Below, in pieces: positions 28,560-36,553 of a stretch of DNA of 64,000 nt. A program made the translations under genes and the position numbers. Source of the stretch: Gammaproteobacteria bacterium (GTDB lineage Bacteria; Pseudomonadota; Gammaproteobacteria; JAJFKO01); the NCBI GenBank assembly GCA_028284465.1, contig JANQRR010000012.1, forward strand, positions 1-64,000, written 5' to 3'. Each line of letters opens with the position of its first letter. Position 1 is the stretch's first letter. The notes under the pieces were generated by a model, which saw nothing but the letters and a program-made list of their open reading frames with translations, had not been told where the DNA came from and made no database searches.

Positions 28560-29033
28560 TTATCGCTTTGCTAATGCTTCTTTGACAACTGGATGAACAA
28601 ATTGTGCCACATCTCCGCCCAAGTTTGCAATCTCTTTAACCAATGTTGATGAAATATAGGCAAATTTTTCATCCGGCGTAAGAAAAATAGATTCTATTTC
28701 AGGGACTAAATGACGATTCATGCTGGCTAACTGAAACTCATATTCAAAATCTGAAACCGCACGCAAGCCACGAATAATGATATTTGCTTGCCGTCGCTTA
28801 GCATAATCTACCAATAATTCTTGAAAGCATTCAACCGTTACATTGGGTAAATCAGCCAACACTTGCTTGGCCATATGTTCGCGCTCAGCAACCCTGAAAA
28901 AGCCTTGCTTTTGTGGATTAGTCGTAATGGCAACTACTACTTCATCAAACAATCGTGCTGCTCTTGCAACAATATCAGCATGGCCATTGGTTAATGGATC
29001 AAACGTGCCTGGATATATTGCTATCGTCTGCAT
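28560..29033 (-). CDS. coaD: Phosphopantetheine adenylyltransferase
   Basis: Penultimate step of coenzyme A synthesis. AIYPGTFDPLTNGHADIV contains the nucleotidyltransferase TxGH motif (Asn-Gly-His at 16-18). IIRGLRAVSDFEYEFQLA and YISSTLVKEIANLGGDV are the other conserved segments. 157 residues, normal. It lies between icd and the ferredoxin with gaps of 5-6 bp, evidence for one operon. Confidence 0.96.
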   Translation of the reverse strand: MQTIAIYPGTFDPLTNGHADIVARAARLFDEVVVAITTNPQKQGFFRVAEREHMAKQVLADLPNVTVECFQELLVDYAKRRQANIIIRGLRAVSDFEYEFQLASMNRHLVPEIESIFLTPDEKFAYISSTLVKEIANLGGDVAQFVHPVVKEALAKR

Positions 29034-29038
29034 TATGA

Positions 29039-30499
29039 TTATTGCCCCTGCGCTAAGGAAAAACCACGCTCGCCATCAAAAGTATATAAATTCTCTATTT
29101 TAATGACGTCAAACGCAGCTTGATACATCAAGGTAATTTGTTCTAACACTTTTTCTTGCGTCGTTGGCGCAAAATCGTCGGTTGCTTGAAAGCGACAACA
29201 CCAATGATCACTTAAGAAAAATTCCGCTGCTTCGCTATGGTTTGGCCAAACTTTTAAACCACGATTAGTCACTGCAATTAATTTTAATGGCCCATTAAGC
29301 TCGGATAATTTACTACATAAGGCATTTACATCATCAGTAAGTGCATCAATAAATATATCAGCACCTACAATTTCTTTTTTCGTTGTAAGCGTCGCAACTT
29401 TATCATGAATACTTTTAAATGTTGTATCCACTCCTGATTGGAAACTCACCGCATGAAATTGCGTTGGCTTTTCACCTAAGCGTTCAATCACTGCATCAGC
29501 GAATTCCTTTGTGCTAAGTTTACGAATGCTACGTTGTTCAGAAAAAATGTCTGCGGTATGCATGCCATCTTCAATAGTCTTTAACCACGCATTTTCAACT
29601 TTTGCTGCCACATCACTTTGATCAATATGAATAAGCAATTGCACTGCGCCATTTAACAAACCCGATGGATTAGCAATATTTTTCCCGGCGATATCCGGTG
29701 CTGAACCGTGGATCGCTTCAAACATCGCTGTCGTTCGACCAATATTCGCAGAACCAGCCAAACCTACTGAGCCGGTGATCTGCGCGGTTACATCAGAGAT
29801 AATATCACCATATAAATTCGGTGTTACTACAACATCGAATCGCTCTGGACGCGTGGCTAATAATGCACTGCCAATATCGACGATTAAATGTTCGGTGTGA
29901 AAGCCTGGATATTCTTCAGCAACTTGCTTAAAGATTTTATGAAACATGCCATCAGTCATTTTCATAATATTATCTTTGCTCATGCATGTGATCTTACGGC
30001 GATTAAACTTTTTGGCATATTCAAACGCATAACGGATGATGCGTTCACAACCTTGATGAGTAAACAATTTTAAGGTTTGACATGAATTAGCCGTTTGTTT
30101 GTGTTCGATCCCGGCATATAAGCCTTCTTCATTTTCTCGCACAATCACCACATCCATATCAGGAAAATGTGAAAACACGAATGGATGATAGGCTCGACAG
30201 GGACGAACGTTGGCATATAAACCTAACGTTTTGCGCATGGTGACATTTACACTTTTAAAACCACCACCTTGCGGTGTGGTGATCGGTGCTTTTAATAACA
30301 CTTTGGTGCGCTTAATGGATTGCCACGCTTGTGTTGAAACGCCGGTGGTATTGCCATCAAGATACACTTTTTCACCGACATCGATAAATTCTGGCTCGAT
30401 ATGCGCGCCCGCCGCTTCGAGTATGCGTAAGGTTGCATCCATAATTTCTGGACCAATGCCATCACCTCGAGCCACTGTTATTGGAACATTATTAGTCAT
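29039..30499 (-). CDS. icd: Isocitrate dehydrogenase, NADP-dependent, Rickettsia/Thermus type
   Basis: Oxidative decarboxylation of isocitrate in the TCA cycle. ARGDGIGPEIM starts the beta-decarboxylating dehydrogenase fold; SVNVTMRKTLGLYANVRPCR is the substrate-binding segment, NLYGDIISDVTAQI holds the metal aspartates, and EAIHGSAPDIAGKNIANPSG is the cofactor loop. At 486 residues it has an additional C-terminal domain (about 340-486) that is absent from the 416-residue E. coli enzyme but present in the Rickettsia-type family. It lies in the leftward operon between murF and coaD. Cofactor choice is inferred from the family. Confidence 0.87.
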   Translation of the reverse strand: MTNNVPITVARGDGIGPEIMDATLRILEAAGAHIEPEFIDVGEKVYLDGNTTGVSTQAWQSIKRTKVLLKAPITTPQGGGFKSVNVTMRKTLGLYANVRPCRAYHPFVFSHFPDMDVVIVRENEEGLYAGIEHKQTANSCQTLKLFTHQGCERIIRYAFEYAKKFNRRKITCMSKDNIMKMTDGMFHKIFKQVAEEYPGFHTEHLIVDIGSALLATRPERFDVVVTPNLYGDIISDVTAQITGSVGLAGSANIGRTTAMFEAIHGSAPDIAGKNIANPSGLLNGAVQLLIHIDQSDVAAKVENAWLKTIEDGMHTADIFSEQRSIRKLSTKEFADAVIERLGEKPTQFHAVSFQSGVDTTFKSIHDKVATLTTKKEIVGADIFIDALTDDVNALCSKLSELNGPLKLIAVTNRGLKVWPNHSEAAEFFLSDHWCCRFQATDDFAPTTQEKVLEQITLMYQAAFDVIKIENLYTFDGERGFSLAQGQ

Positions 30500-30528
30500 T
30501 TTATATACCTCATTTACCCATCAACCTA

Positions 30529-31893
30529 CTATTCGACTAAAGCTTTTACGATTTGTTCCATTTTCATAAAGCGTGAGCCCTTAATTAATACCAAGTCATC
30601 TTTCCGTAAAACTTTTTGGATTGCGGCGATTAAGCTTGCATGATCGGCAAAATGCTGACCATGCTCGCCAAAGCTTGCAACAGTATGCCGACTCAGATCG
30701 CCTACAGCAAACAACAGGTCAATGTTAGCTGTACGCGCATCTTCACCTGCCTGTGCATGGACTTGTTGTTCATCATCACCCAACTCACCCATATCACCTA
30801 ATATTAATATGGTGCGCCCTGAATAATTTGTTAATAAATCTAGCGCAACTTGTAATGAGCGTGGGTTAGCATTATACGTATCATCGAACAACTGGCAACC
30901 ACATTTGGCACGCTTGCGCTGTAAGCGCCCAGGTGTTGCTTGCAGGTTCTCCAAACCTTGTTTTATGGTTGTTAGATCAAGCCCTACAGCTAATGCTCCT
31001 GCTGCCGCAGCTAAAGCATTCATTACATTATGTTCGCCAGGTAAAGGAAGAGTAACTGCAATTGTTTGATCTTTATATTGCAAGGTAAACTGCACTTGAC
31101 TAAGAGGATCTGATTGATCGTGTAAACGTGCTTGCAGATCAGCCCGATGCTTAATGCCAAAACTAAAGATTTGACGTTTCTTTAATAACCCACGCCAATA
31201 ATCAGCAAACTTATCATCGGCATTGATGATCCCGATCCCATCCGCTTTAAGCCCTTGATAAATTTCACCCTTAGCCTTAGCAACTTGCGCGATATCATTG
31301 CCAACGCCTGCTAAATGACACGGCCCTGCATTAGTGATTATGGCAACTTGTGGTTGGGTGAGCTTGGTTAAATAAGCAATTTCACCATGATGATTCATGC
31401 CCATTTCTATAATCGCTGCTTTATGTTGACTATTCATATGCAATAAGGTGTATGGACAACCAATATGATTATTATAATTACCTTGTGTGACTAACACTTG
31501 TGTCGGATCATTTTGCAACGCTGCAGTAAAAATCGCAGCTAACATATTTTTAGTGGTAGTTTTACCGTTACTGCCTGTTACGCTGATCACTGGCATTGTA
31601 AATCGCTGGCGCCACTGGCTCGCTAATTTTCCTAAAGCAGCTACGGTATCATCAACTTTCACATAAGGAATATCCACCTCAATCGGCTGTGATACCAATG
31701 CTGCTGTTGCGCCATGTTGTTGCGCAGCAGCAATATAGTCATGGCCGTTTAAACGTTCACCACGAATGGCAATAAATAAATGACCTGGCTTAGCTTTGTT
31801 AGAATCAATTGCAATACCCTGGATCTCAATGTCATCACCATGACATTCACCATTTACCATTGTAGCTATTTCGGTTAATTTAAGTTTGACCAT
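30529..31893 (-). CDS. murF: UDP-N-acetylmuramoyl-tripeptide--D-alanyl-D-alanine ligase
   Basis: Adds D-Ala-D-Ala to the peptidoglycan precursor. The Mur ligase ATP loop SVTGSNGKTTTKNML lies at about 105-119; EMGMNHHGEIAYL and NADD motifs follow, and DDTYNANPRSLQVAL is the MurF-specific segment. Length 454 residues. It is apart from the usual mur/fts (dcw) cluster and here is flanked by yggT and icd with 16- and 29-bp gaps. Confidence 0.95.
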   Translation of the reverse strand: MVKLKLTEIATMVNGECHGDDIEIQGIAIDSNKAKPGHLFIAIRGERLNGHDYIAAAQQHGATAALVSQPIEVDIPYVKVDDTVAALGKLASQWRQRFTMPVISVTGSNGKTTTKNMLAAIFTAALQNDPTQVLVTQGNYNNHIGCPYTLLHMNSQHKAAIIEMGMNHHGEIAYLTKLTQPQVAIITNAGPCHLAGVGNDIAQVAKAKGEIYQGLKADGIGIINADDKFADYWRGLLKKRQIFSFGIKHRADLQARLHDQSDPLSQVQFTLQYKDQTIAVTLPLPGEHNVMNALAAAAGALAVGLDLTTIKQGLENLQATPGRLQRKRAKCGCQLFDDTYNANPRSLQVALDLLTNYSGRTILILGDMGELGDDEQQVHAQAGEDARTANIDLLFAVGDLSRHTVASFGEHGQHFADHASLIAAIQKVLRKDDLVLIKGSRFMKMEQIVKALVE

Positions 31894-31909
31894 AACAATT
31901 TCATTCCTA

Positions 31910-32485
31910 TTAAATTAATCTGACCCCAAAACTTTGTAATGGACTTACCACCAGAATTATCAATAGCTGTAATAAAACTAACACCACGATGGGTGATAAA
32001 TCAAACCCAGCAATTGGCGGTATAATTCGTCTAGCAGGCGCTAAAATCGGCTCGGTGATCACTTCAACAACTTCGATTAAAGGGCTATATTGACTCGGCC
32101 GAATCCAGCTTATGATCGCACCCGCCAATACTACAAAAAATAACACATTGAGCAAATGCCAAATAATATCGGCACAAGCCAAGATCAACACCGCAAAAAA
32201 ATTAGCAATACCTTGACCTTGGATCACAAACACTAAATATAACTTAAGGATTGATACGATAAATAACCAAAACAATACAGCGGTATCGACACTGTGAAAC
32301 ACTCGCAGGAAGCGTCGCAATGGTTTTATTAATGGCTGAGTAAGTTTAACAATAAATTGGCTGAAAGGATTATGATAACGTGCATTAAACCATTGCAATA
32401 GCAAACGGATTATTAATACGTATAGATAAAGATTAAAGAGCGTCTTAATTAAAAATACAATTGCATTTGTTAATGCTTGACTCAT
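31910..32485 (-). CDS. yggT: YggT family membrane protein (two YggT repeats)
   Basis: A 191-residue inner-membrane protein with two tandem YggT units, each ending in a P-L-x-P-x-R-R type motif: TQPLIKPLRRFL (about 46-57) and TEPILAPARRIIPPI (about 143-157). Four to six hydrophobic helices are visible. Its biochemical role is not established, but it commonly sits after yggS-proC as here. A 97-bp palindromic repeat lies in the 160-bp gap between proC and this gene. Confidence 0.9.
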   Translation of the reverse strand: MSQALTNAIVFLIKTLFNLYLYVLIIRLLLQWFNARYHNPFSQFIVKLTQPLIKPLRRFLRVFHSVDTAVLFWLFIVSILKLYLVFVIQGQGIANFFAVLILACADIIWHLLNVLFFVVLAGAIISWIRPSQYSPLIEVVEVITEPILAPARRIIPPIAGFDLSPIVVLVLLQLLIILVVSPLQSFGVRLI

Positions 32486-32517
32486 TTAAGGTTCCTAAAA
32501 TTTTAATTGTATCTACC

Positions 32518-32614
32518 GTCATTGCGAGGAGTGTAACGACGAAGCAATCTAGAAAGTTTATTTATAAGGATCCTGGATTGCTTCCCGCCACGCGCTGCTC
32601 GCGGTCGCAATGAC
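32518..32614. repeat. 97-bp palindromic repeat, family A, copy 2 (inverted relative to copy 1)
   Basis: The ends GTCATTGCG and CGCAATGAC are the same as at 14041. The reverse complement of its right arm matches the left arm of copy 1 base for base from GTCATTGCGACCGCGAG to GGGAAGCAATCCAG. It lies inside the presumed yggS-proC-yggT-murF operon, so it would be transcribed as a long hairpin. A degenerate trace (CTTCGTTCTTCACAATGAC) continues at about 32637-32655 into the end of proC. Confidence 0.85.
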
Positions 32615-32645
32615 GTGAACTCTAGATTTTTCATCACTTCGTTCT

Positions 32646-33479
32646 TCACAATGACAAATCTGCCTGCTTCGCTAATATTTCACCTTGTTTTTTCGCAGCT
32701 TGCACTGCGCGTTTAACAATATCGGAAATTTTGGCTTGCGTAAATACTTTTATCGCTTGTTCCGTCGTGCCACCTGGTGAAGTGACTTGATGGCGTAACG
32801 TTGCTAAATCATGTTCACTCGCAATAGCCATTTTCGCTGCCCCTAAAGCCGTTTGTTTTGTTAATTTCTCCGCCGAACTTGCCGATAAACCCAACGCAAT
32901 GCCTGCTTGCTGCAACGCTTCCATAAACATAAAAAAATACGCGGGGCCACTACCTGAAAGCGCTGTTACGGTATCCATTTGTGCATCATCATCTACCCAA
33001 ATGGGTTCACCAACTGCATTCATGATCATTTCTGCTAATTGACATTGTTGTTTATTCGCATGTGCATTCGCTAACATGCCGACAGCGGCCGTACGCAACA
33101 TCGCTGGCGTATTCGGCATTACTCTAACAATCGGCGTATCGGCGCCTAACCATTTTTCTAATAATTGCAACGGAATACCGGCTGCTGTAGAAATAGTAAA
33201 ACTTTGTTGGGCATGGATCGGATCACGCAACTCCAAAACAATATCTTTAATTTTTTGCGGTTTTACCATAATGATCACCACATCGGTATTTTTTACTGCC
33301 AAGTGATTATCAGTCGTTACTTCAACACCATATTTATTACGCAATGTTGTTAATTCAGCGGATGTTTTGCGCGTCGCCCAAATGTGTTTCGCAGGAAAAC
33401 CATGCTCTATCAAACCACCAATTAAACTTGTGCCTAAATGACCTGCACCGATAATTGCTATGCGGATATTATTCATCAT
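32646..33479 (-). CDS. proC: Pyrroline-5-carboxylate reductase
   Basis: Last step of proline synthesis. The N-terminal Rossmann motif AIIGAGHLGTSLIGGL and the C-terminal signature SGSGPAYFFMFMEAL are present, along with LRHQVTSPGGTTEQAI near the end. ATG 33479 is chosen: GGAG lies 9 bp upstream, while the TTG at 33494 overlaps that site. 277 residues. It overlaps the yggS end by 11 bp. The last codons run into decayed repeat DNA. Confidence 0.94.
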   Translation of the reverse strand: MMNNIRIAIIGAGHLGTSLIGGLIEHGFPAKHIWATRKTSAELTTLRNKYGVEVTTDNHLAVKNTDVVIIMVKPQKIKDIVLELRDPIHAQQSFTISTAAGIPLQLLEKWLGADTPIVRVMPNTPAMLRTAAVGMLANAHANKQQCQLAEMIMNAVGEPIWVDDDAQMDTVTALSGSGPAYFFMFMEALQQAGIALGLSASSAEKLTKQTALGAAKMAIASEHDLATLRHQVTSPGGTTEQAIKVFTQAKISDIVKRAVQAAKKQGEILAKQADLSL

Positions 33480-34161
33480 AAATGCGTTCTCCAAAAATTG
33501 CCGTGCCGACTCTTACGATTGTCGCACCTTCTGCTATGGCTGCCGCTATATCATTCGTCATTCCCATTGATAATGTATCTAAATTAAAATCTTGTAAATT
33601 TAATGCTTGTTGTACTAAATATAATTTTCGATAAGGCTGACGTTGTTGCGTGAAATCGTGATTTATTTTAGGAATTGTCATTAGACCACGCAAGTTTAAT
33701 TTTGGCAATGCTTTTATGTGTTGCGCTAAAGGGATCAACTCTGCTAAATGAATGCCTGCTTTACTTGCTTCTTCGCTAACATTTACTTGAATACAAATAT
33801 TTAATGGTGGCATATTATCAGGACGATAGTGATCAAGCTGTTGCGCCGCTTTTAACGATGCGACACTATGCACCCAAGTAAAATGCTTGGCAATATCGCG
33901 AATTTTATTACTTTGTATTCTCCCAATAAAATGCCATTCAAGTTGTTGCTGTGACAATTCTTGTATTTTGCGTATTGCTTCTTGCACATAGCTTTCAGCA
34001 AAACAAGTTTGCCCCACGGCAATTGCTTGTTTTATTTTTTCTGTGGGGTGGGTTTTACTAACCGCTAACAACTTGATATGATCAGGATCACGTTGATATT
34101 GTTTAGCAAGCACTTTAATGTGTTGGCGTAATTCTAATAAATTCTTTTTAATATCAATCAT
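33469..34161 (-). CDS. yggS: YggS family pyridoxal phosphate homeostasis protein
   Basis: PLP-binding protein that buffers vitamin B6. Using ATG 34161 (MIDIKKNLLELRQ), the PLP lysine is Lys36 in LLAVSKTHP, the same number as in E. coli. FAESYVQEAIRKI, WHFIGRIQSNK and the C-terminal LSMGMTNDIAAAIAEGATIVRVGTAIFG (phosphate site) complete the fold. 230 residues. A TTG at 34179 is an alternative start. Divergent from pilT with only 23 bp between start codons. Confidence 0.93.
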   Translation of the reverse strand: MIDIKKNLLELRQHIKVLAKQYQRDPDHIKLLAVSKTHPTEKIKQAIAVGQTCFAESYVQEAIRKIQELSQQQLEWHFIGRIQSNKIRDIAKHFTWVHSVASLKAAQQLDHYRPDNMPPLNICIQVNVSEEASKAGIHLAELIPLAQHIKALPKLNLRGLMTIPKINHDFTQQRQPYRKLYLVQQALNLQDFNLDTLSMGMTNDIAAAIAEGATIVRVGTAIFGERIYDE

Positions 34162-34184
34162 ATTTGTTGGAGAACTCAAATTAT

Positions 34185-35162
34185 ATGGACATTACCCAAT
34201 TGCTTACTCATTGTGTTAATCACCATGCTTCCGATCTGCATCTTTCCACTGGTATGCCTCCAATAATGCGTGTTGATGGTGATCTGCAACGGCTAGATTT
34301 TCCTATCCTCGATAAAGCGACTACTCAGGAATTATTGTACGCCATTATGAATGTTACACAACAAAAAAAATTTATTAGCGACCTTGCGATTGATTTTTCT
34401 TTTACCGTCGCTGAGCTTGCACGCTTTCGTGCGAATGTTTTTAATCATCAGCGAGGCATGGCTGGTGCTTTACGCCCGATCCCTAATCAAATTCAGTCAT
34501 TAGCTGAGCTTAACTTACCAAGAATTTTTAGCGAATTCGCGCAATTAACGCATGGTTTAGTATTGATAACAGGGCCTACTGGCTCAGGTAAAAGTACCAC
34601 ATTAGCGGCTATCGTTGATCATATAAATACGACTCGTCAACAACATATTATTACGATTGAAGATCCTCTTGAATTTATTCATGACAGCAAACAATGTGTT
34701 ATTCATCAACGCGAAGTTGGCCGTGACACACTTAGTTTTAATGCAGCTTTGCGCGCAGCGTTACGTGAAGATCCAGACATTATTTTATTAGGTGAATTAC
34801 GTGATTTAACCACGATTCGTTTAGCATTGACTGCTGCTGAAACTGGGCATTTAGTTTTTGCAACGTTACATACTTCATCAGCAGCAACTACAATTAATCG
34901 GATCATTGATGTGTTTCCAGGTGAAGAACAACATTTAGTACGCTCAATGTTATCATTATCCTTACAAGCCGTTGTCTCACAACGATTAATTAAACGCAAA
35001 GAAAATGGTGGGCGCTGCGCTGTTCATGAAATTATGATCTGCACACCTGCGATCCGTAATTTAATTCGTGAAGCTAAAGTAGCACAGATTTACTCGGCTA
35101 TACAAACTGGCGGTGCTCATGGCATGCAAACGATGGAACAAGCGCTTCAGATGACAAGTTAA
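34185..35162 (+). CDS. pilT: Type IV pilus retraction ATPase PilT (slightly short at the C-terminus)
   Basis: Hexameric ATPase that retracts type IV pili. MDITQLLTHCVNHHASDLHLSTGMPP is the family N-terminus; ATG 34185 has GGAG 10 bp upstream, better than TTG 34164. Walker A TGPTGSGKSTT, atypical Walker B LLGELRD, His box HTSSA and the PilT-specific AIRNLIRE are all present. The protein ends at MQTMEQALQMTS, 325 residues, about 20 short of the usual 344, lacking the final helix. A family A repeat fragment begins 48 bp after the stop. Divergent pilT/yggS-proC order is conserved in Pseudomonas. Confidence 0.92.
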   Translation: MDITQLLTHCVNHHASDLHLSTGMPPIMRVDGDLQRLDFPILDKATTQELLYAIMNVTQQKKFISDLAIDFSFTVAELARFRANVFNHQRGMAGALRPIPNQIQSLAELNLPRIFSEFAQLTHGLVLITGPTGSGKSTTLAAIVDHINTTRQQHIITIEDPLEFIHDSKQCVIHQREVGRDTLSFNAALRAALREDPDIILLGELRDLTTIRLALTAAETGHLVFATLHTSSAATTINRIIDVFPGEEQHLVRSMLSLSLQAVVSQRLIKRKENGGRCAVHEIMICTPAIRNLIREAKVAQIYSAIQTGGAHGMQTMEQALQMTS

Positions 35163-35209
35163 AAATGATCTATATCACCCGCTAATGAAGACACGAAATT
35201 CTTAAATCC

Positions 35210-35259
35210 GTCATTGCGAGGAGTACAACGACGAAGCAATCCAGAACTGGATCCCGTGG
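35210..35259. repeat. Half copy of palindromic repeat family A joined to another repeat-like sequence
   Basis: GTCATTGCGAGGAGTACAACGACGAAGCAATCCAG (35210-35244, given here as one arm of family A) is followed by AACTGGATCCCGTGGTCAAG, which is not part of the 97-bp units. The junction supplies the stop codon of the broken hicB gene. It fills the space between pilT and hicB. Confidence 0.7.
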
Positions 35260-35475
35260 TCAAGCCTCGCAGCCTAATTCTTCACATGATTTTAAATATT
35301 CATTAACTGATCCTATAAATTCTTTTTCAAGTTTAGCAACTGTTGTAGCTTCATAGGTAACGAGATCATTAACATATAATAACTTACCATAAAGACATTT
35401 GTCCTCAGGGCTTGCCTCAATTGCATGATTGTCGTTAACCAAAATAAAGAACATCTTGACATACAATATCAACAC
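35260..35475 (-). pseudogene. Truncated HicB-like antitoxin
   Basis: A 71-codon leftward frame whose middle reads ASPEDKCLYGKLLYVNDLVTYEATTVAKLEKEF then VNEYLKSCEELG, the RNase-H-like core of HicB antitoxins. The family normally continues with KPF and a DNA-binding C-terminal segment; here it stops at once where repeat DNA begins (35259 downward), with CEA coming from the junction. The N-terminus (MLILYVKMFFILVNDNHAIE) is also atypical. No hicA toxin gene is adjacent. A near-consensus promoter still reads into it. I call it a relic interrupted by repeat insertion; a short expressed protein cannot be excluded. Confidence 0.65.
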
Positions 35476-35489
35476 GATATAGTCAGGCG

Positions 35490-35518
35490 TATATAATTTT
35501 TAAAGCTGGAGCTGTCAA
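35490..35518 (-). promoter_or_regulatory. Leftward sigma70 promoter for the hicB remnant
   Basis: Read on the minus strand: TTGACA (35518-35513), 17 bp, TATATA (35495-35490). The -35 box overlaps the ribosome-site region of the rightward PhzF gene, so the two divergent units would interfere. Confidence 0.55.
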
Positions 35519-35519
35519 C

Positions 35520-36308
35520 ATGAAATTAGATCTTTATCAAATAGATGCTTTTGCTCATCGCTTGTTTGCTGGAAATCCTGCTGCCGTTTGTCCATTAACA
35601 AAATTTTTGCCTGATGAAACCATGCAGGCTATTGCCAATGAAAATAATTTATCTGAAACAGCTTTTTTTGTAAAAAATAATGGTGCATATCAAATTAGAT
35701 GGTTCACTCCTATAAATGAAGTTGATTTGTGTGGTCACGCCACTTTAGCTTCCGCATTTGTTATTTTTAACTATTTAGATCCCGATGCTAAAAACATTCA
35801 GTTTGAATCAAACAGTGGTCCATTATATGTAACAAAATTAAATGATGGTCGCATTCAACTTGATTTTCCTGCGATTAATGTTGAAAAAATTGAACCACTG
35901 CCTGATTTAGTTGATGCTTTAGGAGTTGCTCCTCTAGCGATGTATTCATCAATCCAAGATTATTTAGTTATTTATAACAACGAACAACAAATCACATCAA
36001 TGTCACCTGATCTGAATAAATTACTTAAACTTGATCTCAGAGGTGTTATTGTTAGCTGTCGTTCAAACAATGAATTTGACTTTGTATCACGATTCTTTGT
36101 GCCTAAATGTGGTATTCCAGAAGATCCTGCAACCGGCTCTACGCATTGTATGTTAGCACCTTATTGGGCTCGTGAGCTTGGTAAAACAACATTAAACGCT
36201 AGACAATTATCAAAGCGTGGTGGGGAATTCTTTTGTGAAGTGCATAAAGATAGAGTATACCTCGCCGGCAATGTCTTTCTTTATATGAAAGGTGAAATAA
36301 CGTTTTAG
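35520..36308 (+). CDS. PhzF family isomerase/epimerase-like protein
   Basis: A 262-residue member of the PhzF/diaminopimelate-epimerase-like fold. QIDAFAHRLFAGNPAAVCPL and NLSETAFFV (with the catalytic Glu46) form the first half; VDLCGHATLASAFV and GIPEDPATGSTHCMLAPYW the conserved later motifs. No phenazine genes are present, so the substrate is unknown. GGAG lies 8 bp upstream of the ATG. It may have come with, or been left beside, the hicB remnant. Confidence 0.9.
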   Translation: MKLDLYQIDAFAHRLFAGNPAAVCPLTKFLPDETMQAIANENNLSETAFFVKNNGAYQIRWFTPINEVDLCGHATLASAFVIFNYLDPDAKNIQFESNSGPLYVTKLNDGRIQLDFPAINVEKIEPLPDLVDALGVAPLAMYSSIQDYLVIYNNEQQITSMSPDLNKLLKLDLRGVIVSCRSNNEFDFVSRFFVPKCGIPEDPATGSTHCMLAPYWARELGKTTLNARQLSKRGGEFFCEVHKDRVYLAGNVFLYMKGEITF

Positions 36309-36466
36309 CCTGAAACTAGCACTTATTACATTAGTGTTATCGATTTAATTATTAAACAATTCCTTATCAAGCAGAACTTTTATTACATAAGTATATGAAA
36401 AATAAGATTTTTTTGCAGATCTGAAAAATAAGTGACAGAACGTATTCGCTCACGAAAAACCCATTT

Positions 36467-36494
36467 TTGACAATTTTTTTAACACTTGTATAAT
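36467..36494 (+). promoter_or_regulatory. Consensus sigma70 promoter of the ankyrin-repeat gene
   Basis: TTGACA (36467-36472), 16 bp, TATAAT (36489-36494): both hexamers are perfect. The small palindrome CTCGA-TTT-TCGAG (36520-36532) lies about 20 bp downstream in the leader and could be an operator or hairpin. AGAGGAG precedes the ATG at 36554. Confidence 0.75.
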
Positions 36495-36553
36495 ATGCCA
36501 TAAGAAATTCAGATAATGACTCGATTTTCGAGAGATTAAGAGGAGACAGCATT

